Below, in pieces: positions 48,643 through 60,500 of a stretch of DNA of 64,000 nt (its first letter is position 1; every line of letters starts with the position of its first letter). The position numbers and the translations under genes are program-made. Source of the DNA: Azadirachta indica (lineage: Eukaryota; Streptophyta; Magnoliopsida; Sapindales; Meliaceae); NCBI GenBank assembly GCA_022749755.1, contig CM040445.1, forward strand, positions 3,803,182 to 3,867,181, in the 5' to 3' direction. Below the pieces are notes generated by a model. That model was given only the letters and a program-made list of their open reading frames with translations. It was not told the origin of the DNA and ran no database searches.

Positions 48643-50370
48643 TTAGTTACAGCTTGGTGGATTTGAACATTTATATACGGCAGAAGCAGGTTGTTTGTGG
48701 GTGGGAATGCTACTTGTGTCAACAAATTTGACCTCCCCTGGTGCAAACAAAAGTTCCCTATGCCTGAAACAAAATGAAAACAAACTAGTTTACACTCATT
48801 TACTTTGAAATGTATAATGATAATAGACCATTTCATCTCCAGATATGATACTGGAGGGGTAGTGACTGTTTGGTTACCTTCGAAGGTCAAGACCAATTAA
48901 ACCAGCTTGAAGGATTGTCAAATTGTCAGAATCGGGTGAGACAATTATGACTGTGTCTTCAGAGTACTGAGTCTCGAGTATTGACATGAGTTGTGTAACA
49001 CGAACAAATACATCTGCAACACTCTCATTTGGGGTTCCATCATCTATGGGAGGAGGCTTGATTGTTGAAGAAATACCATCTGATGTATATACCTGAACCG
49101 TTCCAAATCAGGGAATTATTGCTCATCTATTAAGGATATCCAGAAATGTTGGAGGCACATGAATACAATTTCGCAATGGGGGTTGAGTGCTTCATCAATC
49201 CTAGATTTATGGTGGTAGACAAATCCTAATGTGCATAAAGCATGGACTCTGTGATGGATAGACACAAAATTTGTACGATTTAAACAACATTAAAAGAATA
49301 AAGAAATGCTAGTACATTCCCTACTACTTTTTAGCATGAAGATAGATAGAACTCTTACTTCTGAAATAGATTCCAATTTCTTGCCTTCATAAGCTCCCAA
49401 CCCGCGAGCATCCAGGAAGCTGTACTCAGGAACTATATAACTGCAACCAAATCGAAATTGTTAGGATCAACTGAAAGCAATCAAGATACATTAGCATGTT
49501 GCTGTCATAGCATTTACCATTTCATATTTTATAATTTGTTAGAATCTACTTTCATTCCAATAGATTCTATTTTGATAAAAACAACAAACCCAGCAAAAGA
49601 ACAGAACAAAAGTTGCAAAATGAATTTGCTTACCTTCGACTGATCCCATTAACAGAGGCAATAATCTCAGCAGTCTGGTAAGCTCTCTGAGTAATAGAAG
49701 GCCAAATCCAGCATCCCCTGTCACAGGCCCCCATTGCCTTCAACTCAAAAGTAGCCCTCACCGCCTGCTTCTTCCCTATCTCCGATAACCCATTATCAAC
49801 AGATGTTTTTGCAACTGGGTTCGTGTTGATTATCCCCAAGCTCTCATATTCAGACTCTCCGGCCCTCACCAAATAGTACCTTAATTAACACCCACAACAA
49901 ATTCAAGACTAAAAAAAAAATTAACCAGAATTACAACGACATAAATTATTTACTGAGAAAATGTAGGAAAATGGAATTTTCTTTTCTCCTCTCCATTTTT
50001 CATAAACTCATCTTCAGTAGTGAGCAGAGCGTAAAAATCCCATCTCTTCTGTCGCAATTTAACTAATTTAACTGACGCCCATAAAATTGGATAAAAATTA
50101 AACTGCAAATTCTATACGTTTATCATTTGGGAGTTGTGACCGTAGAAACCTAAAGTCTCCAATCAAGTATGCACTATAGAATCCAAACGAAGCCAGAATT
50201 CAACAAATTTTAAAACAATAATACATGAATTCAACAATATCTAAGCAAAAAGAAGCAGGTTATTTAGGTTATCCTCTTCGACATAACTAACATAAACACG
50301 AATGATTAATTTGTAAGAAAACAGACGATGGTTTATTGAATTACCGGTTGCTGAGTCGAACCGGGGGCAT
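48643..50370 (-). CDS. Phosphoglycerate-mutase-like (histidine phosphatase fold) protein
   Basis: Member of the histidine phosphatase/phosphoglycerate mutase superfamily, most likely a chloroplast protein in intact relatives. Coding exons in transcript order: 50370-50345, 49879-49634, 49440-49359, 49092-48878 and 48763-48643, giving 229 aa from the internal ATG. Fold landmarks: YYLVRAGESEYESLG (first strand), GLSEIGKKQAV, SITQRAYQTAEII, EYSFLDARGLGAYEGKKLESI and DTVIIVSPDSDNLTILQAGL. The catalytic RHGE is RAGE here, and the second conserved His (usually SHGG-like) is in VSPDSDN, so both expected catalytic histidines are missing. The conserved frame stays open upstream to a TGA at 50556-50554 without an ATG. 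The only earlier ATG (50594) lies in a different frame and stops at 50454. The true N-terminus is thus either this internal ATG or disrupted. Function unknown. Confidence 0.75.
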
Positions 50371-50453
50371 TTGAAACAGGCCACGGGCGCAGGCAACATG
50401 TAGAGCAAATGGGTGGTTGATCTGAGCATGAGAAGTGAGGGAGATGGAGAGTG

Positions 50454-50594
50454 TCAGTGCAGTGAGGAGGTGGCGCCGGTTGATTGGTTTGAAGGAACTT
50501 GGAGGATTAATTTCAACAGTAGTTGATGATGTTTGGGAGATTTGAAAGCAGAATCAGAAGCAGTAGTGGTTGAACAGTTGGCTAGTGTAAACAT
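50454..50594 (-). other. Out-of-frame leader ORF with a displaced transit-like segment
   Basis: From the ATG at 50594 a 46-codon frame (MFTLANCSTTTASDSAFKSP at its start) has the Ser/Thr-rich, acid-poor look of a chloroplast transit peptide. It stops at 50454, just before the conserved phosphatase fold. In the overlapping frame that leads into the fold, the sequence reads INRRHLLTALTLSISLTSHA, like a twin-arginine thylakoid lumen signal. A single indel would explain why the two pieces are in different frames. It could equally be a read or assembly error. Confidence 0.5.
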
Positions 50595-53500
50595 TTTGGC
50601 GGGTTTTGGGTCCTAAAATAAACAGCATTGTTTTTAGGAGTCTTTCAAACACCACAGAATCTAATCTAAACTTTATCCTCTTTCACGTTTCCGTATAGGG
50701 TCACTAAGATATTTCTGCATTCTACTTTTCTATTATGTTTTGTCTTCACAAAAGATAAAATATGTATAGAGAGGCCTATGAAGAAAATCCAAAATGTATG
50801 ATATTTTATTTAAATTGCATTAACTAGAAATACATCCTATTATGCCTCCGGCCCCCGACATCATCTATGTCACTAAAGTAAGACTAGTTCACCAATGATA
50901 TCTTGGAATTTCAAATTCTCTAATCTACATAATAATGTTTTTACTTTTTGCAAAAGAGCATCCAAAGAATTTTAAATTGATAAGTTTTTGACGAACAATG
51001 TATCGTCATTGTTAAATAAAGATAAATAATGTCATATAACAACGTATCCTTATTATCAAATAGTAATGTATCTTTATATACCAATGCATCTACCATTACG
51101 GCTAATTACATTATTAACCAACGACTTCAAAATTGGAGATGTTGCAACTTCACTCGTTATTGCTAATTTTATTATAGTTAGGTTTCTTTATTATTTTGTT
51201 GTAAAAAATAAATGTATCGTAATGTAGATTAGAAACTTTAACTAGAGTATAGTGATATTAATGGCAAACCAATTTTGACGGCCAATAGGACTGGCGGATG
51301 TTATATTTTATTTATATTATAGTGATAAATAATGTATTACAATATTTTATAATTGTATTTGAATATATTCTATTTATTTTATATTATTCTTCCATGTAAT
51401 AAATAATTTTCTACATTCATGTATAAAAATAATGTGTTAATATAAAATTTTTAAATACATGAGATGTTATATTAAATATAAATACAGTTTACTAGCTTCA
51501 ATGAAAATGTGAAAAAGAAAACTCAAAATACAAGAAAAAGAAAAAACTTCAAAAAAAAAAAAAAAACGCAGGTTCTATTTAAAATTTCACTCTTATATAA
51601 TTATTTTTTTAAAAAAAATCATATAATATTACGATAAGGAATTAAAGAAAAATATTTATTTGATTTAAGGGGATTAATTTAGACAATTACTGGAATTGTG
51701 GTTCAAAAATTAAAAGTTTATCAAAATTATAGAAACTAAAGTTAGACAAATGATAAAAATTATAGACAATAGTAAAAAAAATGTGCCAAAAATTTCTTAA
51801 CTTAAATGTAAGTTTATAAAATATTAAAGATCAAAAATCAAATTCTCTCAAATTGTTCGAATAATATGTTCCTCAAATTAAAATTTTCAATAGATCATTG
51901 TGACACCAACGTATTAGATTTTAGGAGCAGATAAAAAACCTCGAGAACTGAAAATTTGATCTAAACTAGAACTTGTGGATTTGATTGAGTTTTACATGTT
52001 ATTGGGTCTAGGTTTGGTTTTGTTTTTCAAAATATTGAAATTTTCAATCTGGTTTAGTATTGATCCTAAAAATGTCAAAAATTCAAATCAAATCACAAAT
52101 TTTTTTTAATTTTGGAAACAAAATGACGTGATTTTTAAGGTCTAAACTAAAAAAAAAAAAAATTTAAACAAATTTTTTTTTAAAAAAAACGTAGAACTAA
52201 AAGCTGAAAATTGAAAACTAGACCAAAATCAATTGATTTGGTTTCACATTTGCATTCAGTTCGGTTTGATACCAAAGAAAAAATGAATTCAAAAATTTTC
52301 AATTTAATTAAGTATAGGTGAAACTTGACTACCGACCTTTATTAGATTTTATCTATCATATTTAAGTAGTAAACGTGTATAGTGCTTTAATTTTTATTTT
52401 TCTCATTCTACATTTTAGAAAACAATTAAAAAACAATAAAAACGATTAAGAAGTTACGACTCAGAGCACATTTTTCATCCATTATTATGAAGGATTATCT
52501 CTCAACTAAATTGTGTAGCTCTTAATGGAGCGATCACTTTCGCTATTAAAAGTAAATCGACCATTATTCCTTTGCATGTATATGCCTGAAAGAAATCACA
52601 AAATTCAGGACTCTGGTGTAATAACAAGAAATTTGAGTTGTCGTGAATCGTGTCTAAATGTAACAGATAAGTTACATTTTAATGTAGGTCCGAGTCTATA
52701 GTTAATTGCTTGCGGGTCACATAACGTACGTGGGAGGGAAGAATTCCTTGCAGGTCCTACACCAACTCAAAATCATGCTATAAATGCAGCCAAATTTAGA
52801 GTTTCGCCCACCCGGTTCACCCGTAAGAGTATGACCATTGACTTCCAAATTCAATCATAAGAAGTAAGAGCATGGAAAGCATGCTCACGTTCTACCTTAG
52901 CTTGTAGCTTTCTACTTGCTATGTTCTATGCCAATTTTAACATGATGGAAAAGGAAAGAAGTTGGAACCAAAAATTGCTGGTTGCCTTGGAAAAATAGAT
53001 TCTGTAGGTTTGTTTTTTGACCCTTTTTCAATGGACGGAGCAAACTTGGGCTCAAACGTTTCTCTTATTGGGTTTTGTTTTGTTAAAGCATACCCTACAA
53101 AGCAGCCCATCGACAAGTGAGACAGCTTTCAATTCATAATTTTTGAGAAGCTAATGAGTGCAACAAGGGCATTTTCTAGCCATATTTGAGTCGTGGTACT
53201 GGTGCGGCATCATATAAGAATATGATAAAGCGCAGAAAATCATGGGCTTTGAGTAGTCAGTGTATCCAATATAATCATGATTCATGAGATATATACATAT
53301 ATAATGCCTGGAAGCTCCATTGGCAGTCAGGATACTGTTATTTCCATACATAATATCGGCGATGTGATTGATGGGCACGCGCAGATCAAATCCATGAAAA
53401 ATGCCGGAGACAGAAGCAGAGTGTGTGTGTGCGTGTGCGTGCTCATGGGGTAATAAAATGAATGGCTGATATAGCCAGTACTGTGTAAATTGTAAAAGAG

Positions 53501-54228
53501 TGATCAGGAGTGATCTCCAAATTGGTGCTTTAGATTTAGTAGAGGTGGGGGGGTCCAGCTCCTCTTGGCAGAATTTGCCAACTTATGCCTGTATTGTACG
53601 CAATGCATGCGGTGGATGATATATTGCAACCGAAGTCATCAAGAACAAGAAGCTGCAATCACTTTAATTGAAGATGCATTTCTTGAAATTCACTTAAAGG
53701 TACTAAAGCTGCTCTATTTCATGCGTTCTGTTCTCACTTTTGACTGCACAATGAGTTTCAAAACACGCGCACTTTACCAGCTTTCAATAGCTACTAATGC
53801 TCGTACTACTAGTGGATTGCCTGTGGAGTGCTGTAGGCAATTTTTGGCTATATATATGTATATATGGACCGTGAGTTTGTAAAATGGCAGATATCTCGCG
53901 CTTCCAAGTCCGGATTTCGTTTCGAATCCAATATTTACTTCGTATCCCTTTTTGCTTTGGAATCTCCTTTTTCATTCTTGGGACATGACATTTCTGATTT
54001 GCACCCTTCAGTTCAGTGGCCTTGCTGATCCAGTATATAATTAAGTATATAAAAATCAAAACTCCAAGACATTTTAATTTATAATAAGATCATGTATATA
54101 ATTGAGTAAATTAAAAATTAATTTTAGTGCTAACCAATGAAAAACTCGAAGTATGTATTATTGAAGCGATCAGAGACAACAAAAACAAAACAAAACAAAA
54201 CATTCGAAACACACACTCTCTCAATGGC
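50595..54228. other. Gene-free AT-rich region
   Basis: About 3.6 kb with no gene I can support. It is very AT-rich at 51300-52500, where the motif TTGGTTTNG and its complement recur (about 51960-52320) in the manner of a decayed foldback repeat. A TATA-like GCTATAAATGC at about 52780 is followed by only a tiny frame. A GT-rich microsatellite (GTGTGTGTGTGCGTGTGCGTG) is at about 53422-53442. Open frames at 53151-53378, 53565-53882 and 53784-54059 have no motif that I recognise. Confidence 0.5.

Positions 54229-54270
<42 letters not shown>
54229..54270. repeat. (AAT)n microsatellite
   Basis: About fourteen AAT units, 55 bp downstream of the BURP gene stop codon, so probably inside its 3' UTR. 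Confidence 0.9.
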
Positions 54271-54324
54271 TTACGTGGACGTTTAATTTAACCAAATACT
54301 TGGCACTTAAATAAGAAATGATCA

Positions 54325-56366
54325 TCAATCCGCAATCGTCCAAGTCATGTCGTTCTCGAAGATCCAGTGGCAGACTTCAATTTGTCCAGGGCTGGAACCA
54401 AGTGCCACAAAGGCTCCATGTCCTGGGCTCCAGGCTGACGTGTCAATATGACAAATGGCAACACCGCGGTTAATCTTTGCTTTGCTCTCCACGTCAACAA
54501 TATCCGCCTCGTAAACCCTTACTTTTGGTACAGAGTGACAGTAGTACAGCAGGTAGGGGTACAAACTCTGATGACACGACACTGATTTAGTCACTTTCCC
54601 ACCGTTGATGCCTCTGACTGAACCGATCAGCACTCTTTGCTTTGACCCATTCACATTTTCGGTTGTCCTAGCCGCCACATTCTGACCCAAAACTGACGTG
54701 GCGAAGTCGATCATGTCCTCCACCGAGCCCACGCACCGCTTGGTCTCACCCCGGCTCGGTGCTCTCTCGCACTCGTTCAGCGCGTTCACTATCACCCGCT
54801 CCATGCTCGAGTTGTCTCCGACGTGGAATATTTCCTTCAGCTTCGGCAACTCTGAAGTTGAAAATGGTAATTTCGACAAAATTGCCCGGGGCAAAAATGA
54901 CCTTCTCGGCATCTTATCCCTAATGTCGGGCATCACCGTGACATTCCCCTGCTTCAACATTGACTCTCTGAAGAATTTACCCGGTTCTACCCATCTATTC
55001 GCAGAAATGCCACTATTATTATTATGTGAAGATTTTGTGTCGCTTAAATTGGTGTAACCAGCAAATGTGACACCCTTATTGGTGTATTCTTTAAATGAAC
55101 GGCCCATATCATAACTTTTAAACCCGATCGAGGTCCGACCCACGGACCCTTTACCATACTCTTTGAATGTATCATTTCCTAAGTTGAATGTTTTCCCGTA
55201 ATTTGCAAAATTCACTTTACCTGAATTTGCATTCCTGGCATACGATTGGAAAGAATCATCACCAACATTGGCCCCATTTCTGTAACTCGAAAAGCTTTCG
55301 ATTGCGGTGTTTCCGCCAATCCCGTAGCTTTTAAAGTTGTTATGTGGATTATTACCTGAGTCACCATAAGCTTTGAACGAGTCATTTGCTGCATTTCCTG
55401 ACTCAGCATAACCCGTAAAACTCGACCCAATAGTGTTTGCATTGTCAGCGTAGCTTGTGAACTCGGTTGGGCCAGCATTGCCATTCTTGCCATAGCTGAT
55501 AAATCCTTCAGCCCCCGAATTTGTATCATCGCTATAGCTTGTGAAAGTGAGTTTGTGGTTATTACCATCCGAGTTATAGCTGGCGAACCGGAGAGTTGGG
55601 ACATTGACTCGTTGTCCGTAGTTCCTAAAGTAGCCTGATCCACCGTTGGCGTTTGCACCATAGCTGGTGAAGTTTTCGGTGGCAACATTACCATCTTTAG
55701 CATAGCTGATGAAATTTTCGTTGTGGCCGGTTGATTCTCTACTGTATTTCTTGAACGAATCGGCAGGGGTGTTCAGTCCTTCTGAGTAGTTCTTGAATGA
55801 GTCAACTCCTCCGAGTCGGGAATCACCATAGTTTGCAAAGTTTTTGCTTGAGTAAACCGCAAAGTTAGCGTCTCGGCTATGTTTGCCTGAATCTAGTTTT
55901 GAGTCAAATGAGCAAATCAAGTTGGCCAAGGAACAGAAGGCGTCAAGGTGGGAAGAGAGAGAGCTTTGGCTGGCGAGTTTGGTGAGTTTCGCCAAGTGAA
56001 CGGCGTTTAGCGGAGAGGCTTTGTTGAGAAGAAACGGTGGTTTGGGAAGATTGTTAGAGATGTGTTTGTTCCAGTAACGAATCAGAGACGCTTTAGCAGT
56101 GAATGGATTGTGCCCAGATGAAACATTCTGTGTTGTTTTACTGGTTACTGCACAAGAAACCTGCAAGCAAACAACATATATAATAACGTAGAAGACTTAA
56201 GAGCAGACAGTGACAATGAGAAGAAGATGGTTGAAATCATAAAGAGACAATATAAAAAGTCATGCAATCTAAGAGTAGATTCAAGATAAGAGAGAATAGT
56301 TCTTACATTGAAAGATGAGATCGATAAGAACAAGAAGATGAAGAAGAAAACAGTAGTACTACTCAT
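54325..56366 (-). CDS. BURP-domain polygalacturonase beta-subunit-like protein (PG1beta)
   Basis: Cell-wall glycoprotein of the PG1beta family (non-catalytic subunit of polygalacturonase 1). Such proteins are secreted and modulate pectin solubilisation and cell size. Two exons: 56366-56307 and 56160-54325, giving 631 aa, close to the 630 aa of the tomato protein. Exon 1 encodes a signal peptide (TTVFFFIFLFLSISSF). Residues about 120-380 are a tandem array of 14-residue units carrying FxxY (for example FKNYSE, FTSYGA, FISYGK, FKAYGD), the aromatic-rich repeat typical of the family. The BURP domain fills about 410-631 (FFRESMLKQGN at its start) with the spaced CH motifs: SCHQSLYPYLLYYCHSV, VAICHIDTSAW and EVCHWIFENDMTW. 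A TATA box lies about 100 bp upstream. No disruption is visible. Confidence 0.93.
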
Positions 56367-56462
56367 GGTAATCTGTTGTCTACCCAACCAGAGTCACAGA
56401 GATGGAGGATTGGACAGTTGGTGTCTTTGGGGAATAACTAAGCAAGCTCCTCGCGTTCCGAG

Positions 56463-56469
56463 TTTTATA
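56463..56469 (-). promoter_or_regulatory. TATA box of the BURP gene
   Basis: The minus strand reads AAATATAAAAC, with TATAAAA at this position. It is about 100 bp upstream of the ATG at 56366, which predicts a leader of about 65-70 nt. Confidence 0.6.
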
Positions 56470-58511
56470 TTTGCTCAGTTCTTTGGGCAAATCACAAATG
56501 GCAAGCTTTACTAACTAATATTAAAGCTGTAAAATATTTTGGGCATAATATCTTTAGCTTTAGTGGTAAAGTGCAATCAAAATCCTATTAAAAAGACATA
56601 AAGTAGGAAAAACTGCACATTTTAAACTTGGGGGATGAGTTATTATGTCGCCAGTCGGTGGGGTTTGAGAGTTACATTACATGGAAAGCGGTCGGTCTAG
56701 GGTTATGAATTCTAGATATCCTAAACTATACAGTTGGTTTTGCTTAGTGGGAGGGAAGTGGTTCGAAAACCGGGAACCACAACATCGTGTCCGAAACCAA
56801 ATGTGGAAAACAGCAGAGTTAAAATTTGGACATATTCGAAAACGGAACGCGCATATCGAAAAGGCTCAGCAGCGTAGCAGTTAGTGACGTGGATAACATT
56901 AGAAATTAAAGGTTAGTTAGAGTTAAGAGTGGGAAAGGCCAAAATTATTTTGTAGAAATACAGAGCTTGTAATTTATAATAGTACCAACACAGAGATGCT
57001 TCTCTTTTGACTTGAAAGGCATACGAGATGTCGTATTCGAACTAGTGCAGTGTGTAAATCAGACTCAGTTATCACTCTCTATTATCTAGGAGTTACCACG
57101 TGTAGGGCAGCATCAATTTACTCCGTATTCATGTCGCATGATTAATCAATCTATACGTATTGTTACATTGATGAGCTCTTAATTAACAGAGTTAACTTTA
57201 GACAAAATTAATAATATTATAATGACTCAACTGTCTAACTAATATGGTGGTTGGAGATGACAATATTAAAGAACAAGGACAAAGACAGCCGTAATAAAGG
57301 TAGAATAATACGTTCTAAAAATTTCATCATATATGCATCTTTTCATTAGCCAAAAACCAGAGGCTTTTTCATCAGTACTACCAGCTTCTCAAATAGCAAT
57401 CTTCCATATGGCTATTAATTTGCCACGTGCTATGCGCACCCGTATTGCTACATATTTGGCAAAGTCTGGAATGCCAGCGTCTTCGTAATGCAACTAAATA
57501 TCGTACTGGACTGACATTTTGGGCCCGACGTTACTTGGTAATGTTTTAGGGTTGTGATGTTTCCGCCCACCTCTGTTACTTTTACGAAATCTATTTTTCT
57601 AATGTACAGCATTAAAAAAAATAAAATAAAATTGTATAATTTCTATTGAAAATCTACCTGTGATTTAATTTTAATAATACTCACTTTTTTTCTTTCAAAA
57701 TATTATAATATACTTAAAGATCTATCCAAAATTTAGTTTTATTTTATTATTTTAATAATACTCACCTTTGAAGTTTAGTCCTATTATATATTTATGTATT
57801 AATCAACTTTTTTTTAATTGCTAAAATTATAGTGAGGTGTTCCCACAAATTTAGTTATATTTTATTATATACCAAATTTCTACTCCACTAATATTATTTG
57901 GGAAACCTGTGTTAAATGCTAATCATTTTACTATAAAATAATTGAGGAGTTTTCAATCTTAGGTGGTATTTATTTTTTTGTATAAAATCTAAACATAGCT
58001 TAAATATAAATTTGATTAAAATGAGAATCTGCTTGTATATTTATTTTTTTACTTTAAATGTTTGAATATAAATGTTAATTTTTTTAAAATAAAAATTTAA
58101 AACTGATATATTGACATGTATGCTATAAAATTCTTAAACTAATAATTAAATTATTAATATATAAAATATTAAGTAATAAATTAAGAGTATTATTAACAAA
58201 TAAAATATTTAAATTATTCAGGCATTTATTCATTTATATTTAAGTCAAATGTTTTAAATTGATATATTAAAATATTTTTAACAAATATTCAGCCATAATT
58301 TGAAAAACAAATGACTTTTGGACACTTGAATGATTATATTCAAACTTTAACTAAAAACACAAATAAGCTCTTAGTGGATCGCCACAAATTGATTTTATGA
58401 CTTCGCTTTAAAAAGCATAACTAGCTTAAGTTGTAAGACACAAAATATTTTAAAATTATTTATAAAATATTCATATTTTATATGTAGTACTCGAATTTTA
58501 TGTTAATGAAA
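56470..58511. other. Intergenic, AT-rich, with possible hAT-like repeat
   Basis: I see no gene. The left part is the BURP promoter. From about 57600 the sequence becomes extremely AT-rich. A stretch at about 57962-58374 has weak inverted ends (GGTGGTATTTATTTTTTTG at left, CAAATAAGCTCTTAG at right) that resemble hAT miniature elements, but the match is too loose to call. Confidence 0.45.
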
Positions 58512-58570
58512 ATGTATGTATGTATATATATATATATATATACATATATGTATGTATGTATGTATATATA
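58512..58570. repeat. (GTAT)n(TA)n(GTAT)n compound microsatellite
   Basis: GTAT units, a TA core and again GTAT units form a nearly self-complementary AT-rich tract directly left of the MITE. Confidence 0.85.
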
Positions 58571-58574
58571 AGAG

Positions 58575-58714
58575 TAGGATCAGTAGTTTTTTTTTTTTAT
58601 ATAAAATTTTATATCACATAATCAAATACAATCTTAACCGTTGGATATGTTTATATTCAACGGTTTACAATTAATGTAAGATTTTGTATAAAAAAAAAAT
58701 GACAACTGATCCTA
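58575..58714. mobile_element. Small hairpin MITE
   Basis: 140 bp with inverted ends TAGGATCAGT (58575-58584) and ACTGATCCTA (58705-58714). The similarity continues inward: a T tract on one arm and an A tract on the other, then ATAAAATTTTA against TAAGATTTTGTAT, then AACCGTTGGATAT against ATATTCAACGGTT around the centre. The whole unit folds into one imperfect hairpin and has no coding capacity. The flanks are TA repeats, so a target duplication cannot be read. Family not identified. Confidence 0.65.
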
Positions 58715-59070
58715 TTATATATATATATAATAGAAGATAGAAGAAGAGTACATTTATTCGGAATGAGTTATTTATTTAGTAATAAATATGTTTATATTTT
58801 TAAAGAAAAGGCTCATTGGACAATAAAATTTTAATATGAGCCAAAAGTAAAAAAAGAGAAGAGTTAAGAGTTAAGAGTTTTAAGAATCCATAAATGTTTT
58901 CTTTCATTTTGTCTAGGTCGGTTGGCAAGAAAAAAAAGAAACAAACAAGAGAAGGAGAGGACGTGTGGCACAATATAAGAAAAGATTAATTAAAATTACA
59001 TGTGTGTTGGTCCAACGAAGGAAGAGCAAACGGTGGAAGAAAAACAAATGGGTGGAAGCGGTGGTAATCG

Positions 59071-60500
59071 TATATATAAACGTCATCTTTGCCTTTTTGT
59101 TTAGGCTTTAAACAAACTTAGTAAACTAAGTCAGTAAGCGAAAGAAGAAAATTAAAAAGAGAAGAAGGAAGGAAATGAAGGAAAAGGAGAATCGACTTGG
59201 TAGCATTCCTGGTGTTGTTATTATTCTTAGATAAAAATTTTATTAGCAAGCTATTTTACATAATTTATCTATGAAAAGTTAAATTGTTAGTATCTAGATA
59301 TATATTTAAATATCCCTCTTTCTATATATATATATATATATATTTTTAAATAACTAAGTTTAAATTATTATTATTTATTATTATTAGATCACTATTTATT
59401 ATTATTTGTTAAATTAATATTAGGAGGTGATCCGAAGGAGGAGGAAAAATTAACAAAGACATATAATTGTTACACGTTTATCAGGTAGACATTTATATAT
59501 AATAGGTGAATTTTAATTTTAAAACTGAAAAGTAGGGAATTTTGTTATGATTAAATGGTGATTTTTTTATGAAAATTTGTGTTTTATGTTAGTTATGATT
59601 AAATTAATATTTATGGAATATGGTGTTTTATGCATTTAAGCATTAAATGCAATTTTATATAATTAGGTATTTATTTGATTTAAAGGTTAAATCATGTTAT
59701 GCATTGGTTTAATAAGTGGTTTTCTAAATTGGGTTTAATAATGATTTTTATATTAATGTTATTTTTGTAAATTTAGTGAGAATATCAACATGTGTTGTGT
59801 ACGTAAAGATGAATATTTTATTAAATATTATGTTATGAATATTTATAGAAATTATTATAGCAAATAAATATGTACATGAAATGAATCAGTAAATGAAAAT
59901 ATAATGGTTAAGGTTGTTGTTATGATGTGACACCAATGTCTGAGGTGACAGTCTCTGTGAATAATTTCGCTAAATGTCATTTTTTATAAGGTGACAATTC
60001 TTGAAATAATGCCCCTAAAATACGTATGGCCAGTTTTGAAACTATGATATTTCAGAATAATGCTCATAAAATATGCAAGGATAAAATTAATGGAAATTGT
60101 TTTTAAATAATAAAATAAATGTGTTTTGCATTGTTTATATGAATATTAAAATTCAGATTTTTGACTTGATATTTTATTACGCTCATTGTTAGAAATCAAA
60201 AAGTGTTGTATATGTTGAAATTTTTTTATTGAAAATTTTAAAACTACTTTGGTATGTAAATATCTATTAGACATTAACTCATCCTCACGTTTTAGGTTTA
60301 AGCAATGTTAGAGATTTTATAAGCAGAAAATAAAGAATACTCCAGAATGAGAATATTGCTACTTTTAGAATTATGAGTAATTATAGGTATAGGAGTTCAT
60401 AATAGTTTTAATGTGTTTTTTATGCTTGTATCTAGATTTTAGAATCTTATAATTAGTTATATTTTGTTAAGTAATGAAATAAAGCAATGATGTTAAATTT
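59071..60500 (+). other. Possible non-coding transcription unit
   Basis: A TATA box (TATATATAAA, 59071-59080) is followed about 30 bp later by a plausible start and a purine-rich leader. A 19-codon ATG frame follows (59175-59234, MKEKENRLGSIPGVVIILR). Farther on there is a less AT-rich stretch near 59930-60010 and another near 60290-60350. No long frame exists. It might be a long non-coding RNA or the leader of a decayed gene or retroelement. Support is weak. Confidence 0.25.

Noticed and set aside
51960..52320. TTGGTTT-rich foldback-like stretch
   Set aside because: The inverted similarity is too loose and composition-driven to define element ends.
54698..55057. 119-codon plus-strand frame opposite the BURP gene
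   Set aside because: Antisense shadow of the conserved BURP coding region.
55212..55703. 163-codon frame overlapping the BURP gene on the same strand
   Set aside because: It is a shifted reading of the FxxY-encoding repeats, Met/Gln/Thr-rich, without a domain.
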